Assembly (NCBI GenBank): GCA_000179315.1
Contig: ADZZ01000207.1
Span: 1-39,052 of the forward strand
Direction of reading: 5' to 3'
Origin: a delta proteobacterium NaphS2
Lineage (GTDB): Bacteria > Desulfobacterota > DSM-4660 > Desulfatiglandales > Desulfatiglandaceae
DNA: 39,052 nt
A program made the position numbers and the translations under genes. The notes under the pieces are model-generated. The model worked only from the letters and a program-made list of their open reading frames with translations. It was not told where the DNA came from and searched no databases. Positions 23,662 to 32,984 of this stretch are shown piece by piece (positions within the stretch are counted from its first letter, which is position 1; each line of letters starts with the position of its first letter).

Positions 23662-24651
23662 ATGAAAAAGGGGAAAGAGGGGAAAAAGGAAACCGGTTCC
23701 ATGAAAAAAAAGGGCAAGGCAACTAAAAAAAAGCCGGTCCCGAAGCACACGGATCTTGCACCTGTGGTACAGCGTTCCGACACGGCGCTAATCCCCTATG
23801 ATCCGCTTCAAATATACCTCCTTGAAATTAAGCAGTATCATCTACTGACCCGTGAAGAAGAAATAGAACTGGCCACCAGGATTCAGGAAAACAATGACGA
23901 TGATGCGGCATTCAGGTTGGTAACGTCCAATTTGAGGCTGGTTGTAAAAATTGCCATGGATTTTCATCGGTACTGGACGAAGAACCTGCTGGACCTTATT
24001 CAGGAGGGGAATCTGGGCTTATTGCAGGCCGTGCGAAAATTCGACCCCTATCGCGGCATCAAATTTTCCTATTATGCCTCTTTTTGGATTAAGGCGTATA
24101 TTCTCAAATTCATAATGGATAATTGGAAAATGGTGAAAATCGGGACCACCCAGAGTCAGAGGAAGCTGTTTTTCAATCTTGCCAAAGAAAGGGATAAGCT
24201 GATTGCTCAAGGATTTACCCCCGAACCGCGTCTTCTGGCCGAAAAGCTGGATGTCAAAGAATCAGAAGTTGTTGAAATGACCCAGCGGTTGGGGGGATGG
24301 GAGATTTCTCTCAGTGCGCCGGTGGGAGAAGATTCGAGGGAATCCTATGGTTCTTTTCTGCCGGACCCTGCAATGGCGGCTGACGACCTGCTTTCCAATG
24401 ATGAAAGCAAAAACGTGCTGACGAAAAGCCTTCAAGAATTTCGAAAAACACTCTCCGGAAAAGAAGCCGATATTTTTGACAATCGAATTCTGGCTGAAAA
24501 ACCCCTGACCCTTCAGGATCTGGGCGATAAATACAAAATTTCCCGGGAAAGAATCAGGCAGATCCAGGAGAAGATCATCAAGAACATCCGGAAATGGTTA
24601 AAAGAAAAGATTCCGAATTTTGAGGAGGAATATTCTGATTTTCTGAAATAG
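23662..24651 (+). CDS. rpoH: RNA polymerase sigma-32 factor
   Basis: This alternative sigma factor directs heat-shock transcription. The 329-residue protein starts with a Lys-rich tail (about 1-35), then region 1.2/2 (DPLQIYLLEIKQYHLLTREEE; NLRLVVKIAMDFHR; DLIQEGNLGLLQAVRKFDPYRGIKFSYYASFWI), and the RpoH-specific box QRKLFFNLAKE. Region 3/4 follows, with LSGKEADIFDNRI and a helix-turn-helix TLQDLGDKYKISRERIRQIQ. The RpoH box separates it from RpoD. GGAAGG 8 nt before ATG supports the start. The N-terminal extension is longer than in E. coli RpoH. ftsH, grpE and dnaK, classic partners, are in the same window. Confidence 0.92.
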   Translation: MKKGKEGKKETGSMKKKGKATKKKPVPKHTDLAPVVQRSDTALIPYDPLQIYLLEIKQYHLLTREEEIELATRIQENNDDDAAFRLVTSNLRLVVKIAMDFHRYWTKNLLDLIQEGNLGLLQAVRKFDPYRGIKFSYYASFWIKAYILKFIMDNWKMVKIGTTQSQRKLFFNLAKERDKLIAQGFTPEPRLLAEKLDVKESEVVEMTQRLGGWEISLSAPVGEDSRESYGSFLPDPAMAADDLLSNDESKNVLTKSLQEFRKTLSGKEADIFDNRILAEKPLTLQDLGDKYKISRERIRQIQEKIIKNIRKWLKEKIPNFEEEYSDFLK

Positions 24652-24716
24652 AATATTTGTGGATGGAAAATGGACTCGGTTTCACTTACCGGAAAATCGG
24701 ATATAAATAACCGCCT

Positions 24717-26537
24717 ATGAAATCAAAGTTTACAGCATTTGAAGCTCTTTTATTCAGGTGTGGGGTCAGGTTTAGATCAAAAAGTTTTAGACGTATGTTG
24801 TTGCTCCTGTTGGTCCTGGTTATGGTTGGCCCCACCGGCTGTGCAACGGTGGACGGCCAACGGTCTGAAAAGGCGACCAATCCTGCCGTTGAAACCGTCC
24901 GACCCAAGATTGCCCGCCCCGATAAACCGGATGCGACCCAGAAGGCTTATGAGAATTTCCTGCTTGCTTCCGTGGCATTGAATCAGGGCCGCTTCCGGGA
25001 CGCAAGGGTGCATCTTGAACAGGCCATACGAAACGACCCGGATTCAGTCTATCTGAATACCAAAATGGCCATTTTGTTGAAAGGACTCAAGAAATATCCT
25101 GAAGCCCTGGCCTATGCCCAGAAAAGTGTCAACATGGACCCCCAGAACACCCGTACACTCACTTTGTTGGGAGATTTGTATGCATTAACGGGAAAAGACG
25201 AACTCGCTATTGCGGAATACCAGAATATTCTCAAACAGGATCCGGGTAATAAACGCGTGAGGCTCCTTTTGATCACCATTCTGGTCAGGCAGAAACAATT
25301 TGAAAAATCCCTGGTACAGCTGGATACGCTCATCAAGCAGGACCCCGAACTGATCATCGCCTACTATTACAAAGGCAGAATCAACCTGGAGACAGGGAAC
25401 TACAAAGCGGCTGAAAAGGCTCTGAATGAAGCACTGAAGCGAAATCAGACCCTTGAGCCGGCGCTCTTTGACAAAGCAACGCTCTATCAAATCACCGAAC
25501 GGGACAAAGAAGCGGCCGGTGCCTACGAGCGTCTCCTTTCCCTCTATCCGGACAACATCCCGGCCAGAGAGCGGCTGGTGGAAGTCTACCTGAACTTAGA
25601 TCAAAAAAAGGATGCGGCACATCAGGTGGAACTGATCAAGAAGCACTCCAAACCGGGCGAACCGGAACGACAGTTTTTGGGTCTGATTTATCTGCGGCAG
25701 GGCAGGATAGACGAATCCATTGCAGAGCTTGAACTCATCGTGAGAGCATGGCCGAAAGACTATAAATCACGATATTACCTGGCCACGGCCTACGAAGAAA
25801 AAGGTGACAACGAGAAGGCCATGGAGCAGCTGCAATTGATTGATCGGGACTCAAAATATTACCGGAATGCCCAAATGCACATGGTGCACCTGTTGATCCT
25901 CGAGGAAAAGTACGACGACGCACTGGAAATCCTGGAACAATTGATGGCGCGGGATCAGAACAACACGGATCTGTATCTCATGCTTGCCGCTATCTATGAG
26001 GCCCAGGAAAAATATGACGAAGCGGTTGATGCCGCCGAAGAGGGTCTGAAGCTGAATGAAAAAAATGTTGATCTTCGATTTCGATTGGGAGTGTTGCTGG
26101 ACAAGGCGGGGAAAAAACAGGCATGCATTCGGGAAATGCGAAAAGTGCTGAAAATAGACCCGGAAAATGCAGATGCACTCAACTACATCGGTTATACCTA
26201 TGCCGAACAGGGAATTCACCTGGATGAGGCGTTTTCTCTCATTCAAAAAGCCCTGCAATTAAAGCCTGACAGCGGGTACATTATCGACAGCCTGGGATGG
26301 GTTTATTATCAGAAAGGCCAATACCAAAAGGCGTTGAGCGCCCTTTTGAAGGCCGCAGCCCTGACGGGCGAAGATCCTACGATTCATGAACATCTTGGCG
26401 ATGCTTACTTCAAGCTAAAGGAATACGGAAAGGCCCTTCAAAATTACGAGAAGGCCCTCTCTTTGAAGCACCCGGAGGAACTGCGGATAAAAGAGAAAAT
26501 TGCCAAGGCGCGTGAACATTTGAAAACAGAAAATTGA
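24717..26537 (+). CDS. TPR-repeat lipoprotein
   Basis: This 606-residue protein has an N-terminal basic stretch (RFRSKSFRR), a hydrophobic core and a GPTGC sequence (Cys42), likely a lipoprotein signal although Pro at -3 is unusual. The rest, about residues 75-600, is a run of tetratricopeptide repeats (A-xxxxx-G-xxxxA pattern, for example AEQGIHLDEAFSLIQKALQLKP and LGDAYFKLKEYGKALQNYEKAL). It should be a periplasmic or outer-membrane-tethered scaffold; no partner can be named from sequence. Start at ATG 24717 lacks a clear ribosome-binding site; ATG 24795 would remove the basic residues. Its stop overlaps the next start as TTGA. Confidence 0.82.
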   Translation: MKSKFTAFEALLFRCGVRFRSKSFRRMLLLLLVLVMVGPTGCATVDGQRSEKATNPAVETVRPKIARPDKPDATQKAYENFLLASVALNQGRFRDARVHLEQAIRNDPDSVYLNTKMAILLKGLKKYPEALAYAQKSVNMDPQNTRTLTLLGDLYALTGKDELAIAEYQNILKQDPGNKRVRLLLITILVRQKQFEKSLVQLDTLIKQDPELIIAYYYKGRINLETGNYKAAEKALNEALKRNQTLEPALFDKATLYQITERDKEAAGAYERLLSLYPDNIPARERLVEVYLNLDQKKDAAHQVELIKKHSKPGEPERQFLGLIYLRQGRIDESIAELELIVRAWPKDYKSRYYLATAYEEKGDNEKAMEQLQLIDRDSKYYRNAQMHMVHLLILEEKYDDALEILEQLMARDQNNTDLYLMLAAIYEAQEKYDEAVDAAEEGLKLNEKNVDLRFRLGVLLDKAGKKQACIREMRKVLKIDPENADALNYIGYTYAEQGIHLDEAFSLIQKALQLKPDSGYIIDSLGWVYYQKGQYQKALSALLKAAALTGEDPTIHEHLGDAYFKLKEYGKALQNYEKALSLKHPEELRIKEKIAKAREHLKTEN

Positions 26538-27367
26538 ATTTTGCCAAAATCCATTGGGGAATCAAAACGCTTCTGACTGCCCTGGCGTTTTTTGGACTTC
26601 AGTGTTGCTCCCCGTTAACGGTCAAACCCCCCGCTCCCCCGTTGGACGAAGAAAGCGTTGCGTCCATTGTTTCTGATTTTACCGGGCAGGAAAAAGCGGC
26701 AAGAACGCTTTTCTTTTCAGGCACGCTGACCCTGAACAATCGGGATTCCGAAAATTCGGCGAAAATCCTGATGATTGCGGATAGAGCGCCCCGGGAAAGC
26801 ATGGGGGTCTGTCCCTACCGGCGTATGAAGATTGAGATTACGCATGCCTGGGGAAAATCCCTCCTTCATTTATTTCTGGAAGGCCAACGGCTGGAGATCC
26901 TGGATTTCAATGAAAAGCGATTCTATAGAGGCACTCTGAGGAGCCGATACCTGTCTGCGCGCATACCGATTCCACTCAATGAGGCAATTCTGTGGTCTCT
27001 GGCCAGGGCTTTTCCAGCAGTGCTTGAGCACCATAAAGCCGTATCCTTTGCCGGTGACCGGATCACCCTTATGGACGCTCCGGATGTTAAGGTTCAGGTT
27101 TTTGACCTCTATTCAAGTGAACCGCTCCCACACCGGGTATTTTTCTCAAGAGAAAATGCTGAAATGATTTTTTCTGATTTCGAAGATGAAGCGGGCATTC
27201 TATATGCGCGGCAAACGATTTTCCGCAGCCCCGGCCATGAGATGTCTTTGACCATTCAAATCGATCAGATGAAGTTCAACACCCGCCTTCCGGAAGCGGT
27301 GTTTGAAATGGTCCCGCCGCGCGACTTCAAGATCGTCGATCTGCAGGAAGAGCGTTTGGAGCATTAG
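26534..27367 (+). CDS. Envelope protein, possibly LolB/DUF4292-like
   Basis: This 277-residue protein has a hydrophobic N-terminus ending GLQCCSPL (Cys24/25), a possible lipoprotein signal whose lipobox is not canonical, then a Pro-rich spacer. The rest looks like a beta-rich domain (FFSGTLTLNNRD, LLHLFLEGQRLEILDFNEKRFYRG, and PLPHRVFFSRENAEMIFSDF) similar in arrangement to LolB-like and DUF4292 outer-membrane lipoproteins. That link is tentative. It uses a TTG start overlapping the TPR gene stop (TTGA), so translation is probably coupled and the two products may act together. Confidence 0.6.
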   Translation: MNFAKIHWGIKTLLTALAFFGLQCCSPLTVKPPAPPLDEESVASIVSDFTGQEKAARTLFFSGTLTLNNRDSENSAKILMIADRAPRESMGVCPYRRMKIEITHAWGKSLLHLFLEGQRLEILDFNEKRFYRGTLRSRYLSARIPIPLNEAILWSLARAFPAVLEHHKAVSFAGDRITLMDAPDVKVQVFDLYSSEPLPHRVFFSRENAEMIFSDFEDEAGILYARQTIFRSPGHEMSLTIQIDQMKFNTRLPEAVFEMVPPRDFKIVDLQEERLEH

Positions 27368-27369
27368 AT

Positions 27370-28281
27370 TTGGATATCTCATTTGTGATCGTCAACTGGA
27401 ACACTCGGGAACTGCTGCTTCGATGCTTGAAGTCCATTTTTGAAACCGCCAACAAATTGCCTTTCGAGGTGTGGCTGGTGGACAATGCTTCCACCGACGG
27501 AAGTGTCTCCGCCGCGGAAAAAGCCTATCCAACCATCCGTATCATAAAGAATCGCCGTAATCTGGGATTTGCTGCCGCCAATAACCTGGCCTTTACCGAA
27601 ATGCAAGGTCGCTATGCGGTATTGATCAACACCGATGCCCGGTTGAAAAAAGGTGCCATCGAAACCCTTTTCGCTTTCATGGAAGAGACGCCCAAGGCGG
27701 CGATGGCCTGCGGCCAATTGCTGAATGAAGACGGTTCAAAACAGAATTCAATTGCGTCTTTTCCCACGCCGCTTTCCCTGATATCCAATGAGACCCTGCT
27801 GAGGGTTTTGTTCCCTCGGAAATACCCCAGCAAAAGAAAACAGTATGCCGTTCCCATAGCGGTGGATTCATGCATCGGGGCCTGTATCATGGTTCGAAAG
27901 AGCGTCATGGATACGGTGGGATTTCTTGATGAGCGGTATTTTTTCTTCATGGAAGAGACGGACTGGGCCTATCGCATGAAACTGGCGGGTTGGAAGATTT
28001 ATTTTGTTCCTTCGGCCGAAATCTTCCACGCGCAGGGAAAAACCGTCGGCAGCGGTGTGGCTGCAAGGATTCTCTTTTATCGTTCAAGGTATCAGTTTTT
28101 TGAAAAATGGCACAGGAATTTTATGGCCCTGGTTCGGCTGTTTACGTTTTCGCGGTTGCTTGTAAACACCCTGCTGAACCTCCTGGCAGTCGGTTGCACC
28201 CTTGGGTGCGGCAGACGGATGAAGGATAAGCTGGCGGTATATACCGAACTGATATTATGGCATCTTCGGGGATGTCCCTAG
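27370..28281 (+). CDS. Family 2 glycosyltransferase
   Basis: This 303-residue protein has the GT-A fold: DISFVIVNWNTRELLLRCL at the start, DNASTDGSV, NLGFAAANN, a DxD-like INTDARL (about 76-82) and MEETDWAYRMKLAGWKI, matching rhamnosyl- and polysaccharide-type GT2 enzymes (WbbL-like). A C-terminal hydrophobic stretch (about 260-280) suggests membrane association. It likely adds a sugar to LPS or another surface glycan in the cytoplasm. The start is TTG 27370, with GGAGC about 8 nt upstream. It follows the preceding gene by 2 nt and overlaps the GT9 gene by 25 nt. Confidence 0.9.
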   Translation: MDISFVIVNWNTRELLLRCLKSIFETANKLPFEVWLVDNASTDGSVSAAEKAYPTIRIIKNRRNLGFAAANNLAFTEMQGRYAVLINTDARLKKGAIETLFAFMEETPKAAMACGQLLNEDGSKQNSIASFPTPLSLISNETLLRVLFPRKYPSKRKQYAVPIAVDSCIGACIMVRKSVMDTVGFLDERYFFFMEETDWAYRMKLAGWKIYFVPSAEIFHAQGKTVGSGVAARILFYRSRYQFFEKWHRNFMALVRLFTFSRLLVNTLLNLLAVGCTLGCGRRMKDKLAVYTELILWHLRGCP

Positions 28282-29399
28282 ACGAGATGGAAACAGCACG
28301 GCTTATTAAGGGAACGCCGGACCTTCACTTGGAAAACGGTTCCATTTTAATCATACAGCTTGGGGATATCGGGGATGTGGTGCTGACCCTGCCCTTCGTC
28401 GAGGCACTGAGTAAAGCTTTTCCGAGGCGTTCCCTGGTTCTTTGCGTCAGGGAACATGCCAGGGAGTTAATGGAAGATTGCCCACAGGTTTACCAAGTGT
28501 TGTCCGTTAACAAACAGAAAAGAACGTTCAAAACGGAAATGGTCCATCAGGGTCGGTTTTTAAGGGATCTTCGAAGAAGCAAGTGCACCATGGCCATCGA
28601 GTTGCGGACGGGGACCCGTGGTGCAATGATCGCAATGCTTTCAGGGGCACACACCCGGGTGGCGCGTTATGCCAATGACGGGACCTTGTGGCGAAACCGC
28701 TTTTTTACGCATCTTGTGAAACCTACGCGGGAATACTGCCAATACGCCGCCCAGCATAATTTGAATATCATGGCGCCGTTTGGATTGTTTGAAGAAGATC
28801 CGAGGCCGCACATATTGGTTTCAGAACAGCGTCGCCGTAAAGCAAAAACCATTTTTCAAAAAGCAGGCATTCCCGAGGATAGACCCCTGGTGGCGGTTCA
28901 TCCGTTTTCGCTTTGGAAATACAAGGAATGGACGCCTTCCGAGATGGCATCATTGTTGGATCGTATTCAGGCTGAATACCGCTGCAATATGATTGTCACC
29001 GGTGCGCCCAATGAAAGAAAACAGGCCGGTGATCTCATCGATATATGCCAGTGCAAACCCTACAATCTGGCCGGTGAAACATCCATTGGCCAACTGCCTG
29101 CCGTCCTGGCGGCATGCACTCTTTTTATAGGTGTGGACACGGCGGCCCTGCACATTGCCGCTGCCGTGGGGGTTCCCACCGTGGGCATCTTCGGTCCCTC
29201 GTCATGGACGAGCTGGGCGCCGCGGGGGCAAAATCATCTTGTCGTTAAGAAAGGCCTTTCCTGCCAGCCGTGCAGCCGGAAAGGTTGCGAAGGGTCTGAA
29301 TGGAGCCGTTGTTTGGAGGCGTTGACGGCCAAAGAGGTTTATGAAGCGGTGGAAAAGACATTGAATTTGACCCTTACCGGAGAAGAGGACAGGCGTTAG
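28257..29399 (+). CDS. Family 9 glycosyltransferase (heptosyltransferase-like)
   Basis: This protein of about 380 residues shows ILIIQLGDIGDVVLTLPFVEAL near the N-terminus and VDTAALHIAAAVGVPTVGIFGPSSWTSWAPRG in the C-terminal half, the two signatures of GT9 ADP-heptose transferases, and AVHPFSLWKYKEW in between. It would add heptose or a related sugar to the LPS core. A short Cys-rich segment, LSCQPCSRKGCEG, follows; similar cysteine patterns occur in several GT9 proteins. The start is uncertain: ATG 28257 overlaps GT2 by 25 nt, while ATG 28275 or 28287 are possible and would still precede the conserved domain. Confidence 0.9.
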   Translation: MASSGMSLDEMETARLIKGTPDLHLENGSILIIQLGDIGDVVLTLPFVEALSKAFPRRSLVLCVREHARELMEDCPQVYQVLSVNKQKRTFKTEMVHQGRFLRDLRRSKCTMAIELRTGTRGAMIAMLSGAHTRVARYANDGTLWRNRFFTHLVKPTREYCQYAAQHNLNIMAPFGLFEEDPRPHILVSEQRRRKAKTIFQKAGIPEDRPLVAVHPFSLWKYKEWTPSEMASLLDRIQAEYRCNMIVTGAPNERKQAGDLIDICQCKPYNLAGETSIGQLPAVLAACTLFIGVDTAALHIAAAVGVPTVGIFGPSSWTSWAPRGQNHLVVKKGLSCQPCSRKGCEGSEWSRCLEALTAKEVYEAVEKTLNLTLTGEEDRR

Positions 29400-29418
29400 G
29401 CGGGAGAAAACGGATCAA

Positions 29419-31215
29419 ATGGTGGAAGGGGCAGTCAACAATTCGGACGAAAAATCGTTTTATGGTAAACGAAGCCGCACCATTCTGGCCACCATCGGTG
29501 TGTTGGTGACGGCCTGCATCCTCTATTTTTCAGGTCTTGGAGGCTACCCCCTCCTGGATCCCGATGAAGGACGTTACGCTGAAATTCCCCGAGAAATGCT
29601 TGAAAGTGGCGATTTCATCACGCCTCGGTTGAACTATGTCAAATATTTTGAAAAACCCCCCCTGTTTTACTGGATGACAGCGGGGAGCATGGCGCTTTTC
29701 GGCCAGAAGGAGTGGGCTGTTCGCTTGGTGCCGGCGGTGTCGGGGTTTCTGACCCTTCTGTTGATTATGGGGTTGGGTAAAAAGATTTTTGATGGAAAGA
29801 CCGGCGTCATGGCAGGCTGGATCTATCTTACCAGCGTTATCCCAACGGTTCTGGCACGACTCCCGATTATTGACGGGTTTTTCACCCTGATTTTGACGGC
29901 CACTTGGGCAACCTGGTACCTGGGGTACAAAGCGTCAGGGATACCGAAAAAGAGGCTCTGGTATTGTATTTCCTGGGCCTGCCTCGGTCTGGCCGTCATG
30001 ACCAAGGGGATTGCGGCCATTGCATTGACCGGTTTGATTGCGGGCGGTTTTATTCTCTGCCGCAGAGACTGGCGGGCTTTGTCATCCATGGCCTGGGCGC
30101 CGGGTCTGTTGATTTTTGCGATCATTGTGGTTCCCTGGCATTGGGCTGTGAGTTCCGAGAACCCGGGATTCTTCCATTTTTATATTGTTGTGCAGCATTT
30201 TGACCGCCTCACAAGCCAGGAACACGCCAAACCTTTCTGGTTTTTCATTGCCCTCTTTCCTTTCGGCATGCTGTTGTGGACGGCGTTTTTCTTTCCCGCC
30301 GTGGCAAGATCCTTCCAAAAGGCGTTCAATGCATTGAGATCCTCCCGGGAGGACGAGGGGCAGGGGGAGGCCGTTCTTTTCCTGGTCATCTGGATCGTTG
30401 CGGTGATCGGCCTGTTCAGCCTGAGCGCGTGCAAGCTGGTTCCCTATATTTTGCCCGCGTATCCGGCCATGGCGCTTCTCATGGCACATTTTTTGAGAGG
30501 CGAGGGACAGGGAAAGCGGTCGGTTCGCTGGGGTGTCGCTATTCTGGCCATCCTGCTGATGGTGTTCGCATGGGTCCTGATGCCGGTGGCCGCGCGGCAG
30601 GATGCCCTACCCATGTCCGAACTGGCGCTGGCCATCCGTGTGGGGCAGGCGGGGCTCATCTTAAGCAGCATCCTTCTGGCCGTATCCTTTTTTAAACGAC
30701 GGCTGATCCCTTTTTCCACCGGTTTTGCCATGGTTCTCCTTCTTCCGGCCATGCTCATGGTTGTGCCGTCCGTGGCCAAATACCGGAAAGTTGGCGGATT
30801 TATCAAAGCCATGCCGACACCCTTGCCGCCAGAGATCAAGGTTGCCGAATGGCGCAACTACGACCAGGCCTTAAGTTTTTACACCGGCAGGCGGACCATC
30901 CTGGTGGATGAAATAGATGAACTGGCATACGGCAGTTCGCTGGGGAACCACGAAGACTATTTTTTGACGGGTGAAGGAAGCCTCAGGCGTCTGGCCAAGG
31001 AGGTCCCCCTGTTGGTCAACATCCGGCCCAATGACTGGCCGAAAGTCCAAAAATGGGAAACAATGCAGCCTGTTGCCGCCAACAGCACCAATATCATGAT
31101 TGGCAACAAGGCGTTTTTTCGCCTGACCGGTCTCAAGCCCTGGCCCGATTCGGCCATCAAACCGCCACCCCTGCTGTTGATGCCGCGGTTGCGGGAGCAG
31201 AAAAAAGCGCCATAA
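29419..31215 (+). CDS. Family 39 glycosyltransferase, ArnT-like
   Basis: This 598-residue polytopic inner-membrane protein has about a dozen hydrophobic segments. The first periplasmic loop carries LLDPDEGRYAEIPREMLESGDFITPRLNYVKYFEKPPLFYW, the hallmark of ArnT/PMT-type enzymes with the catalytic DE pair. These use polyprenyl-phosphate sugars to modify lipid A or other glycans at the periplasmic face. The sugar cannot be told from sequence; 4-amino-arabinose is only one option and no arn pathway genes are nearby. GGGAGA precedes the start by about 12 nt. It lies 19 bp after the GT9 gene and 18 bp before lptG. Confidence 0.88.
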   Translation: MVEGAVNNSDEKSFYGKRSRTILATIGVLVTACILYFSGLGGYPLLDPDEGRYAEIPREMLESGDFITPRLNYVKYFEKPPLFYWMTAGSMALFGQKEWAVRLVPAVSGFLTLLLIMGLGKKIFDGKTGVMAGWIYLTSVIPTVLARLPIIDGFFTLILTATWATWYLGYKASGIPKKRLWYCISWACLGLAVMTKGIAAIALTGLIAGGFILCRRDWRALSSMAWAPGLLIFAIIVVPWHWAVSSENPGFFHFYIVVQHFDRLTSQEHAKPFWFFIALFPFGMLLWTAFFFPAVARSFQKAFNALRSSREDEGQGEAVLFLVIWIVAVIGLFSLSACKLVPYILPAYPAMALLMAHFLRGEGQGKRSVRWGVAILAILLMVFAWVLMPVAARQDALPMSELALAIRVGQAGLILSSILLAVSFFKRRLIPFSTGFAMVLLLPAMLMVVPSVAKYRKVGGFIKAMPTPLPPEIKVAEWRNYDQALSFYTGRRTILVDEIDELAYGSSLGNHEDYFLTGEGSLRRLAKEVPLLVNIRPNDWPKVQKWETMQPVAANSTNIMIGNKAFFRLTGLKPWPDSAIKPPPLLLMPRLREQKKAP

Positions 31216-31233
31216 CAGGCTGGTTCTAAGGAA

Positions 31234-32310
31234 ATGAATGTCCTAACCCGCTATCTCCTAAAAGAATTTTTCAAGCTGCTAATCGTTTGCCAGCTGGTTT
31301 TTATCGCTTTGTACCTGATGATTGACTTTGCCAGCGGAATCGATGATTTCATCAAAGCGGGTGCGCCGAAAAGTGTTATGATCGCGTACTTTGCTTTTAA
31401 GATTCCGGCCATTGCAGGTCAAATGCTGCCCCCTGCCGTTTTGACCACGGTCATCATCCTGTTCAGCCTCATGAAAAGGAACAATGAAGTGGTTGCGTTG
31501 AAAGCCAGTGGGGTCAACACCTGGCAGGTTGCCCAGCCCCTTGTGCTACTCGCGGCATTTCTTTCGGTTGTCCTCTTCTTTTTTTCGGAAACCATCGTTC
31601 CCTATGCCAGTTCCAGGTGCAATGAGATATGGCGCATTGAAGTGAAAAAGGAACATCCCGGTCGGTTTCACGGGCAGAACCATGTCTGGTACAAAGGCAA
31701 GAATTGCATTTACTTCATCAAGCAGTTCGATAGCCGTAAAATGATGATGGTAGATCCCACTTTCTACTTTTTTGATGACAAATTCAAAATCGCCCGAAGA
31801 ATTGATGGGCGCAGAGCGATCTGGAAGGAGAACGGCTGGCAGGTTCAAAACGGCATTGTTCAAAACCGTGAAAAGGATGGCGGTTACGATCTTCAGAAAT
31901 TTGATCACCTGGAGGTAAAACTGGATGAGAACCCGAAGGATTTTATACGGGAAAATGTAGAGCCGGAAGAGATGGGATATAGACAACTCAAGAGATTTGC
32001 CCAAAGGCTCAAACTGGAAGGTTATGACGCTAACCGTTATTTTGTGGAACTGAACATCAAGATTGCCTTCCCTTTTATCGTCCTTATCATGACCCTTATG
32101 GGTATTCCCATAGCGCTCTGGAAAAAGGGGATGGGGACACCGGTGGCTGTTTCCATCGGTATAGCGCTCTGTTTTGTATATCTCCTTATCCTGGGACTCG
32201 CTCGAACCTTAGGTTTTGCGGGCATTTTGCCACCGTTGTTCTCAGCCTGGCTGGCCAACAGTATATTTCTTTTTTTTGGCGCCTATATGATGATTCATTC
32301 CAATCGCTAG
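31234..32310 (+). CDS. lptG: LPS export permease of the LptF/LptG family
   Basis: LptF and LptG form the membrane part of the ABC machine (with LptB) that pulls lipopolysaccharide out of the inner membrane. This 358-residue protein has three N-terminal transmembrane helices, the conserved RNNEVVALKASGVNTWQVAQPL coupling region, a periplasmic beta-jellyroll domain (about 130-265: YFIKQFD, GRRAIWKENGWQVQNG) and three C-terminal helices with ALWKKGMGTPVAVSIGIA. The spacing fits LptG better than LptF, but no lptF partner is adjacent, so F or G cannot be fixed. Its place behind three glycosyltransferase genes ties this block to LPS. Confidence 0.87.
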   Translation: MNVLTRYLLKEFFKLLIVCQLVFIALYLMIDFASGIDDFIKAGAPKSVMIAYFAFKIPAIAGQMLPPAVLTTVIILFSLMKRNNEVVALKASGVNTWQVAQPLVLLAAFLSVVLFFFSETIVPYASSRCNEIWRIEVKKEHPGRFHGQNHVWYKGKNCIYFIKQFDSRKMMMVDPTFYFFDDKFKIARRIDGRRAIWKENGWQVQNGIVQNREKDGGYDLQKFDHLEVKLDENPKDFIRENVEPEEMGYRQLKRFAQRLKLEGYDANRYFVELNIKIAFPFIVLIMTLMGIPIALWKKGMGTPVAVSIGIALCFVYLLILGLARTLGFAGILPPLFSAWLANSIFLFFGAYMMIHSNR

Positions 32311-32351
32311 GCTGTATTATATGAACCCCCTGGTATTGTAGGAGGCGACTC

Positions 32352-32984
32352 ATGAGTCAAATTATTTGTTTTATCGACGATTCCGGTTTTGAGCATGCGC
32401 TTGTTCAAGATGAAATAGCGGTCTGTGACCCACATTTTGAATTCGTGCAGGCATACACTTTCTCTGAAGCCCGTTCATTGCTAAAAAATGTTTCACCGGC
32501 ATTGTTCCTGCTCGATCTTTGGGGACAGGATGAGACCGTGACCAACCCTCAAATTACGCCGCAGGAGGATGTGCTTGAAAAAATTTCGGGTTTTCCCGCG
32601 CTGGCAGACGTTTATGCAGATTTGAGTGATTTTAAGGGTGATGTCGGCAATGAATATCTCAAACGCTTTTTTGCCATTGTCGATAGCTGGCGAAACCTTT
32701 TTGAGAGCGTGTGCGCAAAAGTGGGACAGAATCGAAAATACGGGCTTAGTAACCTTGCCCATGTCAGAGCGTTCTACCCGGGAGTCCCGGCGGTTTTCTA
32801 TACAAGAAAATCGCTTATCAATGATGCCGTCGCTCTGTTTGAAGCCGGGGCCGACGGCCTTTTCATCAAACCCACGGGGAAAAACGATGATGAAACCCGG
32901 CGTCTCACCCGGGAAAACGCCCCGTTGCTGCTCAAGAAAATAGAAAGAATAATCGACGCTTATCCCAACTCCCGCAAGGCTTAA
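32352..32984 (+). CDS. Receiver-domain-like protein with insertion between beta-3 and beta-4
   Basis: This 210-residue soluble protein has the key residues of a response-regulator receiver: acidic pair D9-D10 (ICFIDDSGFE), phospho-acceptor position D55 (ALFLLDLWG), Thr151 (AVFYTRKS) and Lys173 (GLFIKPTG). The Thr-Lys distance (22) equals CheY's, but Asp-Thr is 96 residues instead of about 30, so roughly 66 residues (about 75-140) are inserted; they are mostly helical-looking and include RFFAIVDSWRNLFESVCAK. There is no output domain. GGAGG lies 6 nt before ATG. It is 41 bp after lptG and is followed by a long inverted repeat. Role unknown; single-domain signalling is an inference. Confidence 0.72.
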   Translation: MSQIICFIDDSGFEHALVQDEIAVCDPHFEFVQAYTFSEARSLLKNVSPALFLLDLWGQDETVTNPQITPQEDVLEKISGFPALADVYADLSDFKGDVGNEYLKRFFAIVDSWRNLFESVCAKVGQNRKYGLSNLAHVRAFYPGVPAVFYTRKSLINDAVALFEAGADGLFIKPTGKNDDETRRLTRENAPLLLKKIERIIDAYPNSRKA

